Shown here one piece after another: positions 1-5,389 of a stretch of DNA of 5,857 nucleotides; the stretch's first letter is position 1; each line of letters begins with the position of its first letter. Source of the DNA: an uncultured Clostridia bacterium. Its GTDB lineage: Bacteria; Bacillota_A; Clostridia; Christensenellales; Aristaeellaceae. Location of the stretch: assembly GCA_934645275.1 (NCBI GenBank), contig CAKUDW010000139.1, positions 1 through 5,857 on the forward strand, given 5' to 3'. The notes under the pieces were generated by a model that made no database searches, was not told where the DNA came from, and worked only from the letters and a program-made list of their open reading frames with translations. The position numbers and the translations under genes were made by a program.

Positions 1-136
1 TCACCTGCGTTTCAAAGCCCAGCGCATTGAATTCCCGCAGAAGCCAGCCGATGGCCTCCTGCGTATAGCCGGTCGGGCTGTCGATGTTTAGCAGCTCGCG
101 CGTCTTTTCGAGAATGAAATCAGTGTATGTCTTCAT
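1..136 (-). CDS. M42-family metallopeptidase (aminopeptidase), N-terminal fragment
   Basis: Only the first 45 codons are in the window; the gene continues past the left edge. The peptide begins MKTYTDFILEKTRELL and continues with NIDSPTGYT and then a helix ending in LREFNALGFETQV. The xDSPTGYT turn followed by an amphipathic helix and 'LGF' is how clostridial M42 (PepA/FrvX/YsdC-type) peptidases start. These are cytosolic di-metal aminopeptidases forming large tetrahedral particles. None of the metal ligands are in the visible part, so the assignment rests on the N-terminus alone and an M20-type peptidase is possible. The ATG at 136-134 overlaps the mtlD stop in an ATGA arrangement. I see no good Shine-Dalgarno before it, so translation is probably coupled to mtlD. 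Confidence 0.75.
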   Translation of the reverse strand, partial: MKTYTDFILEKTRELLNIDSPTGYTQEAIGWLLREFNALGFETQV

Positions 137-1290
137 GCGTCTTTATAAGCGGCTTCGATCATGCCGAACAGTTTTTCATCGCGGTTCAGGCCCATGTACT
201 TTTCAATGACGTAGTCCACGCCGTGCGCATTCAACGCGGCCTGAATTTCCGGCGCGGTAGCGTCGCCCTCCTGATCGAATTTCAGGGCGGCCACGATGCC
301 GCGGATGATTGGGCTGGGATCTACGCCCTGTTCCATCGCAAACAGCGCCGCGCCCACGATGCGGTCGTTGCGGCGCAGCTTGCGCACGGGGTCTGCGCCC
401 ACGCGGGCCACGGTATCCTTCAGCGCGCGATTCTGGAAGCGGAACAGCAAATCAACTACGTTGCTTTCCACGTTTTCACGGACGTCCTCGCCAAACTTGT
501 GGATCAGCGCCTGCGCGCTGACGTTCATCGCAGCCTTGGCCGCTTCGTAGATGTCCGGATCGGCGATGGCCTGCCAGATATATTCGTAACCCTTCTGCTT
601 GCCCAGATAGGCGCAGACCGCATGGCCGCCGTTGTGCAAAAAGAGCTTGCGCTTGATGTAGAATTCGAATGGGGAATAGGGAATAAGGCCCTTCAGCTGC
701 GGAATATCACCGCGGAAAGCGTCCTTGTCCACAGGCAGTTCGCAATAGGGCTCTACGCAGATCAGCAGCGGATCCTGTGCACGCATTTCAGGAGTCAGCG
801 GCGGAACCATGCGGCCGATGGAGGCTTCTACTAATCCCAGGTTTTTATCCGCCCAGGCTTTCTGCTCATCGGTCAGACAGGCGTTAATCCAGCCGCGCAT
901 CAGCACGTCGGCTTCCAACTGATTCTCACACAGAATGATGTCCAACGGCTTACCACTGCGCTCCATGCGCGCGACCACGCCCTTTGCGATGACCGGTGCA
1001 ATCTTTGGCAGGATGTTTACGCCCACGGCTGTGGCCATGATGTCGCAACTCACGATTTCGTCAATGGCCTGCTCAGTGGTGGAATTCACGGCGCGCACGG
1101 GCTTCACGGTGGTGTTTACGGTTTCAGCATTGGAAACGATGCGCACGGTATATTCGCCGCGGCGATTCATTTCGTCGATCAGACTTTGCATGATATCCAG
1201 AAAAACCACTTCATAGCCGGAATCGGCAAAAACCTTGCCAATGAAGCCGCGGCCAATGTTGCCGCCGCCATACATAATTGCCTTTTTCAT
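133..1290 (-). CDS. mtlD: Mannitol-1-phosphate 5-dehydrogenase
   Basis: This 385-residue protein has the length usual for MtlD. It oxidises mannitol 1-phosphate to fructose 6-phosphate with NAD+, or runs in reverse, in the cytosol. The N-terminal Rossmann motif GGGNIGRGFIG is at residues 8-18, with an acidic residue (Asp32) at the end of beta-2, fitting NAD over NADP. The catalytic signature of polyol-specific long-chain dehydrogenases, K-x4-N-x2-H, is complete as Lys215, Asn220 and His223, followed by AYLG. The ATG at 1290 has an AGAGGG ribosome binding site at 1304-1299 and an extended -10 promoter about 40 bases upstream. The stop overlaps the start of the M42 peptidase by 4 bases. No mannitol PTS (mtlA, mtlF) or mtlR is visible, so the mannitol-phosphate source is unknown from this window. 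Confidence 0.95.
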   Translation of the reverse strand: MKKAIMYGGGNIGRGFIGKVFADSGYEVVFLDIMQSLIDEMNRRGEYTVRIVSNAETVNTTVKPVRAVNSTTEQAIDEIVSCDIMATAVGVNILPKIAPVIAKGVVARMERSGKPLDIILCENQLEADVLMRGWINACLTDEQKAWADKNLGLVEASIGRMVPPLTPEMRAQDPLLICVEPYCELPVDKDAFRGDIPQLKGLIPYSPFEFYIKRKLFLHNGGHAVCAYLGKQKGYEYIWQAIADPDIYEAAKAAMNVSAQALIHKFGEDVRENVESNVVDLLFRFQNRALKDTVARVGADPVRKLRRNDRIVGAALFAMEQGVDPSPIIRGIVAALKFDQEGDATAPEIQAALNAHGVDYVIEKYMGLNRDEKLFGMIEAAYKDA

Positions 1291-1326
1291 GAAAAATACC
1301 CTCTTTCAGAAAAAATATCCAGATAA

Positions 1327-1335
1327 ATTATACCA
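1327..1335 (-). promoter_or_regulatory. Extended -10 promoter for mtlD
   Basis: The minus strand reads TGGTATAAT here: a perfect TATAAT preceded by the TGn extension. No convincing -35 hexamer lies 16-18 bases upstream (CAGGAA at 17), as is common for extended -10 promoters. The predicted transcription start near 1320 gives a leader of about 30 bases with the mtlD ribosome binding site in it. It lies downstream of the terminator-like signals in this gap, so mtlD appears to be transcribed independently of degV. Confidence 0.7.
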
Positions 1336-1364
1336 CAAACGCGGGCCAATTCCTGCACTTTTGC

Positions 1365-1417
1365 AAAAAATAAAAAGAACCGTCGCCGTTCTGTTACAGA
1401 CAATGGACAAGCGACGG
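1365..1417 (-). terminator. Terminator-like hairpin(s) with U-rich tail, upstream of the mtlD promoter
   Basis: The minus strand has CCGTCGC (1417-1411) pairing with GCGACGG (1386-1380) across a 24-base loop. Nested in conflict with it is a compact 5-bp hairpin, AGAAC (1392-1388) with GTTCT (1380-1376), with a 7-base loop. Both run directly into the U-rich stretch TTCTTTTTATTTTTT (1379-1365). The two folds compete for the same bases, so an attenuator is conceivable, but simple termination of upstream readthrough is the plainer reading. Confidence 0.45.
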
Positions 1418-1419
1418 AT

Positions 1420-1447
1420 AAAAAACTGTCGGCGCTGGCTGCGCCAA
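1420..1447 (-). terminator. Rho-independent terminator candidate within the degV-mtlD gap
   Basis: On the minus strand GGCGC (1445-1441) and GCGCC (1435-1431) form a perfect 5-bp stem around AGCCA. U-G and U-A pairs extend it to 7 bp. After CAG it is followed by TTTTTT (1425-1420). Immediately upstream is another hairpin, AAATCT/AGATTT (1464-1459 with 1451-1446, 7-base loop). The signal lies well beyond degV's own terminator, so it may end a separate short transcript covering the tandem repeat units at 1475-1593. Confidence 0.5.
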
Positions 1448-1474
1448 ATCTGTCATAGAGATTTATTGGTGCTT

Positions 1475-1593
1475 TTCTTTAGGAACCGTTGCTCCGCAAA
1501 GCATCATTTTGCCAATTCTCGTCTCGGAAAGTGTCGACGTATCCTTTCGGGGGCCGTTGTTCTGCAAAACTCCAGTTTGGCGGATTCGTATTC
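1475..1593 (-). repeat. Two diverged tandem units (period 68), candidate structured RNA
   Basis: Two related units lie at about 1475-1525 and 1543-1593. Anchors on the plus strand are CCGTTGCTCCGCAAAGC at 1486-1502 and CCGTTGTTCTGCAAAAC at 1554-1570, exactly 68 bases apart. Similarity extends both ways (CTTT..GG before; TTT.GC..ATT.CGT after). On the minus strand each unit can form a small hairpin, GCU-N6-AGC in one and GUU-N6-AAC in the other, then the invariant spacer AACGG, then a second hairpin with UU/AA in one copy and CC/GG in the other. Several differences are thus paired changes, as expected for RNA structure, but two copies are weak evidence. I see no convincing coding potential. 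It could be a small RNA, part of the degV 3' region reached by readthrough, or remnants of a dispersed genomic repeat. Confidence 0.5.
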
Positions 1594-1627
1594 AAAAAAG
1601 CAACCGAAATTCGCTTTTCGGTTGCTT
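1594..1627 (-). terminator. Rho-independent terminator of degV
   Basis: On the minus strand a perfect 12-bp stem, AAGCAACCGAAA (1627-1616) with TTTCGGTTGCTT (1609-1598), closes a 6-base loop. A run of six T (1599-1594) overlaps the base of the stem. It begins 12 bases after the degV stop codon. This is the clearest terminator in the window. Confidence 0.93.
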
Positions 1628-1638
1628 AAATACGCTTT

Positions 1639-2511
1639 TTACCTTTCAGTGCCTACGCAGAACAGCGCCAGCGTGCCCGGGCCGGAGTGCGCGCCCACTA
1701 CCGGGCCGACATAATTTACGATGACCTCGGGAACGTTCAGCTCGCGCTTGAGCGTTTCGGCAATGGCATTCGCTTCATCCGCACAGCCGCCGTGGCTGAT
1801 GAACATTGTCTGGCTTTCGGGGTTGATTGCACGGTTCTTTACTTCGTTTACCAGCCGCCGAATGGAGGCCTTGCGTCCGCGCGCTTTATCTACCAGCTTC
1901 AGCAGTCCCTCGTCGTCCATGTGCATTACGGGTTTGATGCCGAGTACCGAGCCGATCAGCGCCGACGTGGCGCTTACGCGGCCGCCGCGCTTCAAGTGCA
2001 TCAGGTCGTCCACAGTGAACCAATGGCAGATATGCAGTTTGTTTGCTTCGGCAAAATCGCGCACCTCGTCGATGGTCTTGCCCGCTTGCTTTTGCTGCCA
2101 GCACAGATATACCAGCAGACCTTCGCCCAGCGAGGCGCAGAGCGTATCCACGGCGTATACCTTGCGCTCCGGATACTTTTCCTGCAATGCCTGCGCCGCC
2201 ATCGCACCTGCGGAATAGGTGCCGCTCAGGCCCGAGGAAAAGCCCAGGTACAGGATGTCCTTGCCGGCCTCGAGCACGGGCTCCATCGCAGTTTCGAAGG
2301 CGTGCTGATTGACCGCGGCGGTCTTGACATCCGCAGCCTTGGGCAGCATGCTGTAAAAGTCCGTATAGGTGATGTACTTTTCGTCCAGCGTGTTTGGATA
2401 ACTCTTGCCATCCATAATCAGCGTCAACGGCAGCACTGTCAGCTGCATTTCATTGGCCAGCGCCAGCGGCAGGTCGCAGCTGGAATCTGTAAAGAGCACA
2501 TATTCAGTCAA
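1639..2511 (-). CDS. DegV-family fatty-acid-binding protein (FakB-like)
   Basis: The product is about 290 residues, normal for DegV/EDD-fold proteins. These bind a long-chain fatty acid; in characterised Firmicutes the FakB members present it to the kinase FakA. No FakA is visible here and the lipid specificity is unknown. Family signatures in order are FTDSSCDLP near the N-terminus, FSSGLSGTYS, an LGEGLLV segment, FTVDDLMHLKRGGRVS, GSVLGIKP, and the C-terminal GPVVGAHSGPG. I chose the TTG at 2511-2509 (MTEYVLFTDSS), since a perfect GAGGTGA ribosome binding site lies 8 bases upstream. The in-frame GTG at 2523-2521 (four residues longer) lies inside that site and has no good site of its own, but many gene callers would pick it. 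The gene appears monocistronic, with its own promoter and terminator. Confidence 0.92.
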   Translation of the reverse strand: MTEYVLFTDSSCDLPLALANEMQLTVLPLTLIMDGKSYPNTLDEKYITYTDFYSMLPKAADVKTAAVNQHAFETAMEPVLEAGKDILYLGFSSGLSGTYSAGAMAAQALQEKYPERKVYAVDTLCASLGEGLLVYLCWQQKQAGKTIDEVRDFAEANKLHICHWFTVDDLMHLKRGGRVSATSALIGSVLGIKPVMHMDDEGLLKLVDKARGRKASIRRLVNEVKNRAINPESQTMFISHGGCADEANAIAETLKRELNVPEVIVNYVGPVVGAHSGPGTLALFCVGTER

Positions 2512-2542
2512 AGCGAAATTCACCTCGCCAATCTTTTTTTAA

Positions 2543-2572
2543 ATTTTACCATAGCGCGCAGAGACAGGTCAA
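2543..2572 (-). promoter_or_regulatory. Sigma-A type promoter for degV
   Basis: On the minus strand TTGACC (2572-2567) and TAAAAT (2548-2543) are separated by 18 bases, and TGG directly before the -10 makes it an extended -10 as well. The expected transcription start is near 2536, just ahead of the GAGGTGA ribosome binding site at 2526-2520, giving a leader of roughly 25 bases. Confidence 0.8.
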
Positions 2573-2640
2573 CACAAATAGTATGGCAAAATGTATAACA
2601 TAATATTAAGTTTCGAATGAGCTGGTTTTGAAAACCATAT

Positions 2641-3204
2641 TCAGAATTTCAGGCTTTCGAGTGCGACGCTGATCTGCGCATCGCTAAGTCCGCTCGCGCC
2701 CACGCAGAGCGCGGTCTTGCCGTTTGTGAACAGGTAGATGCGATATTCGCGATCCTGAATGGAACAGGCGAAGGCGGCGCAGTTGTTTTCGCCGAAACTG
2801 ACTTCAGATATGGCGGCGCTTTCGCCCAGAATATCGTGCGCGGCTTCCGTGGCAGCCGTCACGCAGTCGGCTTCGGAATCACAGACAGCCAGTAGCAGTA
2901 TGCCGCCGTTGCCGTCCGCCGCCACAGCAAGCGTGCGCGCAGCACCCTCAAAATCAGCCTGTACTGCCGCTTCGTAGCCTGAAAGCGCGGGCTCGTCCAG
3001 AAGCGTCAGGCCGTAGGGCAGATTGATGCTCAGCACGTCGCAGGAGAACAGTTCACCCGCGGGTATGGCTGTGGGCGTGGGAGTAGGGGCCAGGGTGGCC
3101 GTGGGTGACGGCGTCGTCGTGGGTTCGCCTGTCTGTGTGGGTTCGGCAAGCGCGCACGCTGCCAGCATGGACATACATATCAGCAGAAAAATCAAGCGCT
3201 TCAT
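2641..3204 (-). CDS. Small exported protein, probable lipoprotein, unknown function
   Basis: I do not recognise a named family. The 187-residue product starts with a signal peptide (MKRLIFLLICMSMLAAC). LAAC at 14-17 is a good lipobox with Cys17 as the lipidated residue, but ALA at 18-20 would also suit signal peptidase I, so anchoring is not certain. Residues 21-50 are a Thr/Pro-rich linker, typical of cell-wall-spanning tethers. Residues 51-187 look like one folded alpha/beta domain with six cysteines (55, 108, 114, 142, 147, 167). Its opening 'SINLPYG', later 'YRIYLFTNGKTALCV' and ending 'SGLS...ISVALESLKF' resemble PsbP/Mog1-like small domains, which is only a guess. The ATG at 3204 has an AAGGAGG site 10 bases upstream (3221-3215). 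The gene follows clpX by 72 bases with no clear promoter, so it may depend on readthrough past the clpX hairpin. No convincing terminator follows it. Confidence 0.85.
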   Translation of the reverse strand: MKRLIFLLICMSMLAACALAEPTQTGEPTTTPSPTATLAPTPTPTAIPAGELFSCDVLSINLPYGLTLLDEPALSGYEAAVQADFEGAARTLAVAADGNGGILLLAVCDSEADCVTAATEAAHDILGESAAISEVSFGENNCAAFACSIQDREYRIYLFTNGKTALCVGASGLSDAQISVALESLKF

Positions 3205-3238
3205 GGTCGTAACGCCTCCTTCGTAAATAAATGCATCA

Positions 3239-3264
3239 GGCTTCCCGGCATGCGCCGGGAAGCC
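3239..3264 (-). terminator. Strong hairpin after clpX, terminator-like or transcript-stabilising
   Basis: GGCTTCCCGGC (3239-3249) and GCCGGGAAGCC (3254-3264) form a perfect 11-bp GC-rich stem with a 4-base loop, 12 bases after the clpX stop. The minus-strand sequence after it (TGATGCATTTATTTACG) is AT-rich but lacks a true U-run. Partial termination or protection of the clpX message is as likely as full termination. The lipoprotein gene's ribosome binding site follows closely. Confidence 0.6.
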
Positions 3265-3276
3265 CGATTGCTGAAA

Positions 3277-4566
3277 TTATGCGCCCTGGATGCGCGTGGT
3301 GGCTTCCGGCTCCTTGGGGATTTCCGGCAGCGCGCGTACCAGCACGGGCTTTTCCCTGCCCAGAACCGCATCCTCCGTGATAATGCACTTGGATACGCCC
3401 TCAATGCTGGGTAAATCAAACATGGTGTCGGTCATAACGCCCTCGATGATGGCGCGCAGTCCGCGCGCGCCGCTCTTGCGCTCAAGCGCGAGGTGGGCGA
3501 TGGCCTTCAGGGCCTCAGGGGTGAATTCCAAATCGACGTTGTCGAAGCTGAGCAGCTTGGCATACTGCCGCACAAGCGCGTTCTTCGGCTCGGTAAGAAT
3601 GCGAATCAGTGCCTCTTCGTCCAGCTGGTTCAGCGTTACCAGCACGGGCAGGCGGCCCACAAATTCCGGAATCAGGCCGAATTTCAACAAATCCTCCGGA
3701 CGCACCTGAGCCATGATTTCTTCACTGCCACGCTGCAGCTTTGAATGAATTTCCGCGCCAAAGCCCATCGTCTTTTTGCCGATGCGGTTTTCAACGATCT
3801 TTTCAATGCCGTCGAATGCGCCGCCGCAGATAAAGAGTATGTTTGAGGTGTCGATTTGAATGAATTCTTGGTGCGGGTGCTTGCGCCCACCCTGCGGCGG
3901 AACGGAAGCAATCGTGCCTTCCAGAATTTTCAACAGCGCCTGCTGCACGCCCTCGCCGCTCACATCACGCGTGATGGACGGATTTTCGCTCTTGCGGGCG
4001 ATCTTGTCGATTTCATCAATGTAGATGATGCCGCGCTGAGCCAGCTCCACATCGTAATCAGCGTTCTGAATCAGCCGCAGCAGGATGTTTTCAACATCCT
4101 CGCCCACGTAGCCGGCCTCGGTCAAGCTGGTCGCGTCACCGATGGCGAAGGGCACGTTCAAAATCTTGGCCAGCGTCTGTGCCAGATAAGTTTTGCCGCA
4201 GCCGGTGGGGCCGAGCATCACAATGTTGGACTTTTGCAGTTCTACATCGTTCTTTTTGTTGTTCATGAAGCGGATGCGCTTGTAATGGTTATAAACCGCT
4301 ACGCACAGCGCTTTCTTGGCCGCTTCCTGGCCAACGACGTACTGATCGAGCACATCCTTGATTTCCTGCGGCGTCTTGATTTCAATTTCGCCGGTGGAGC
4401 TCACGCTGTCCACATCGTCGGAAACGATTTCCTGGCACAGCAGAATGCACTCATTGCAGATATAGGCATTCGGCCCGGCCACAAGTCGGCGCACCTGATC
4501 CTGCGTCTTGCCGCAGAAGGAACAGCGCACGCTCTTGCCGCCGTTAAAATCTTCCTTGTTTGCCAT
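3277..4566 (-). CDS. clpX: ATP-dependent Clp protease ATP-binding subunit ClpX
   Basis: This 429-residue AAA+ unfoldase is the usual length and complete. It forms hexamers that unfold substrates and feed them into ClpP. The N-terminal zinc-binding domain has Cys15, Cys18, Cys37 and Cys40. Walker A is GPTGCGKT (119-126), pore loop GYVG is at 152-155, Walker B IIYIDEID at 180-187, the RKH loop at 228-230, the arginine-finger region PEFVGRLP at 300-307, and sensor 2 GARGLR at 366-371. The ClpP-docking loop reads MGF (267-269) where IGF is commonest, a conservative variant that should still dock. Its ribosome binding site AAGGAG (4579-4574) overlaps the 3' end of clpP and the genes are 3 bases apart, so they are surely co-transcribed and probably translationally coupled. 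Confidence 0.98.
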   Translation of the reverse strand: MANKEDFNGGKSVRCSFCGKTQDQVRRLVAGPNAYICNECILLCQEIVSDDVDSVSSTGEIEIKTPQEIKDVLDQYVVGQEAAKKALCVAVYNHYKRIRFMNNKKNDVELQKSNIVMLGPTGCGKTYLAQTLAKILNVPFAIGDATSLTEAGYVGEDVENILLRLIQNADYDVELAQRGIIYIDEIDKIARKSENPSITRDVSGEGVQQALLKILEGTIASVPPQGGRKHPHQEFIQIDTSNILFICGGAFDGIEKIVENRIGKKTMGFGAEIHSKLQRGSEEIMAQVRPEDLLKFGLIPEFVGRLPVLVTLNQLDEEALIRILTEPKNALVRQYAKLLSFDNVDLEFTPEALKAIAHLALERKSGARGLRAIIEGVMTDTMFDLPSIEGVSKCIITEDAVLGREKPVLVRALPEIPKEPEATTRIQGA

Positions 4567-4569
4567 GGC

Positions 4570-5154
4570 TTATCTCCTTGGAGCGATGATTTCGTCGATT
4601 AGGCCGTAGTTCAGCGCTTCTTCCGCGCTGAGATAATGGTCACGCTCGACGTCCCGTTCGATGGTTTTGAGCGGCTTGCCGGTGTTTTGAGCCAGCAATT
4701 CGTTCATCGTCTTTTTGATTTTGAGAATCTGGTCGGCCTGAATCTGAATATCCGTGGCCTGACCGCGCGCGCCACCGAGCGGCTGGTGAATCATGATTTC
4801 AGCGTGCGGCAGCGCCTTGCGCTTGCCCTTCGCGCCGCCCGCCAGCAGGAACGCGCCCATGGACGCCGCGAGTCCTACGCACAGCGTGGATACTTCGCAC
4901 TTCAGGTAGCGCATCGTATCATAGATGGCCATACCTGCGGAAACGGAGCCGCCGGGGCTGTTGATATAGAGCATGATATCGGCGTCCGGGTCTTCCATTT
5001 CCAAAAAGAGCATTTGCGCGACGACCAGATTGGCGAGACTGTCGTCGATTTCGCCTCCGAGAAAGATGATGCGATCCTTCAGCAGGCGGGAAAAGATGTC
5101 GTAGCTGCGCTCGCCGCGCGTGGTTTGTTCAATGACATAGGGCACCAGATTCAT
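4570..5154 (-). CDS. clpP: ATP-dependent Clp protease proteolytic subunit ClpP
   Basis: This serine peptidase assembles into the tetradecameric chamber of ClpXP in the cytosol. From the start chosen here it has 194 residues, the family norm. The catalytic triad is complete: Ser98 in [11 protein letters not shown], His123 in [12 protein letters not shown], and Asp172 in [11 protein letters not shown]. The oxyanion segment NSPGGSV is also present. I place the start at the ATG at 5154-5152 ([11 protein letters not shown]), with GGGAGG 8 bases upstream. An in-frame GTG at 5163-5161 would add three residues but overlaps the ribosome binding site itself. The conserved order tig-clpP-clpX supports the call, though clpP seems to have its own promoter in the gap after tig. 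Confidence 0.98.
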   Translation of the reverse strand: MNLVPYVIEQTTRGERSYDIFSRLLKDRIIFLGGEIDDSLANLVVAQMLFLEMEDPDADIMLYINSPGGSVSAGMAIYDTMRYLKCEVSTLCVGLAASMGAFLLAGGAKGKRKALPHAEIMIHQPLGGARGQATDIQIQADQILKIKKTMNELLAQNTGKPLKTIERDVERDHYLSAEEALNYGLIDEIIAPRR

Positions 5155-5177
5155 GGCCCACACCTCCCAACGGTTTG

Positions 5178-5183
5178 ATTATA
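5178..5183 (-). promoter_or_regulatory. -10 element of the clpP promoter
   Basis: The minus strand has a perfect TATAAT, with the expected start near 5171 and the clpP ATG at 5154. At 17-base spacing the -35 position reads TGTATG, a poor match to TTGACA, and it lies inside the dyad at 5194-5230. A weak -35 covered by a dyad is what one expects of a regulated promoter. Confidence 0.6.
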
Positions 5184-5193
5184 TGCGTTATCA

Positions 5194-5230
5194 TCGAAAC
5201 CATACACAAATTATGTGTATTTTGGTTCGA
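5194..5230. promoter_or_regulatory. Imperfect dyad overlapping the clpP -35 region, possible operator
   Basis: The core ATACACA (5202-5208), 5-base centre, TGTGTAT (5214-5220) is perfectly symmetric. Outer arms TCGAAACC (5194-5201) and GGTTCGA (5224-5230) continue the symmetry, with one extra base on one side and three on the other. It lies upstream of the predicted transcription start, so it is more likely a DNA site for a dimeric regulator than an RNA hairpin in the leader. It does not match the CtsR heptad repeat or the CIRCE element. Confidence 0.45.
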
Positions 5231-5240
5231 AATATGAGAA

Positions 5241-5278
5241 GCCCGCAGCGCAAAGATACGATAGGCGCGACTGCGGGC
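5241..5278 (-). terminator. Hairpin between tig and clpP, weak terminator candidate
   Basis: On the minus strand GCCCGCAG (5278-5271) pairs perfectly with CTGCGGGC (5248-5241). An inner CGC/GCG pairing shortens the otherwise 22-base loop. The following TTCTCATATTT is only moderately T-rich. It lies about 110 bases after the tig stop and just upstream of the clpP dyad and promoter, so it may insulate the two. Confidence 0.4.
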
Positions 5279-5306
5279 GTAGCTCAGGTCAACTCGGGCG
5301 CACTGT

Positions 5307-5331
5307 CCAGCCCCAGCGTATCGGGGGTTGG
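5307..5331. other. Hairpin in the tig-clpP gap
   Basis: CCAGCCCC (5307-5314) and GGGGTTGG (5324-5331) pair over 8 positions with a 9-base loop; one pair is G-U on the plus strand and A-C on the minus strand. No U-run follows on either strand, so this is not a canonical terminator. It may be structure in the tig 3' untranslated region. Confidence 0.3.
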
Positions 5332-5381
5332 ATGCGTTACAGCAGTCGCTCCCCTGCAGGGCAGGGTGCGTTACAGCCGTC
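5330..5381. repeat. Pair of 18-base direct repeats 34 bases apart, after tig
   Basis: GGATGCGTTACAGCAGTC (5330-5347) and GGGTGCGTTACAGCCGTC (5364-5381) match at 16 of 18 positions, with an uninterrupted 11-base core TGCGTTACAGC. The spacer contains the self-complementary CCCTGCAGGG. The pair lies immediately beyond the tig stop codon. Two copies do not make an array; role unknown. Confidence 0.6.
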
Positions 5382-5389
5382 CATGGGTT

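Noticed and set aside
127..834. Plus-strand open frame of 235 codons
   Set aside because: It lies wholly antisense to mtlD, whose Rossmann and catalytic motifs are intact. Its translation shows no recognisable domain, as expected for a GC-rich shadow frame.
1235..1714. Plus-strand open frame of 159 codons spanning the degV-mtlD gap
   Set aside because: It runs antisense through the mtlD start, the terminators and the degV 3' end. The translation is basic and low-complexity, and the repeat units inside it are better explained as RNA or DNA structure.
1687..2598. Plus-strand open frame of 303 codons, longer than degV itself
   Set aside because: It is antisense to degV, which carries all family motifs, a promoter and a terminator. 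The plus frame has no recognisable family and no ribosome binding site that I can see.
2623..2637. Hairpin TGGTTT/AAACCA just after the lipoprotein gene
   Set aside because: The stem is 6 bp and AT-rich with a 3-base loop, and no T-run follows on the minus strand. It is too weak to call a terminator.
3856..4602. Plus-strand open frame of 248 codons
   Set aside because: It is antisense to clpX and begins inside it. It is a by-product of clpX codon bias.
5286..5292. Single GGTCAA, half of a possible CtsR site, upstream of clpP
   Set aside because: CtsR needs two heptads in tandem with a 3-base gap. No second heptad is present and the site is more than 100 bases from the promoter.
5275..5345. 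Plus-strand GGGCGTAGCTCAG, which looks like the start of a tRNA
   Set aside because: No T-arm motif (GGTTCGAATCC-like), no anticodon stem and no matching acceptor 3' end follow in the next 75 bases. The resemblance is limited to these 13 bases.
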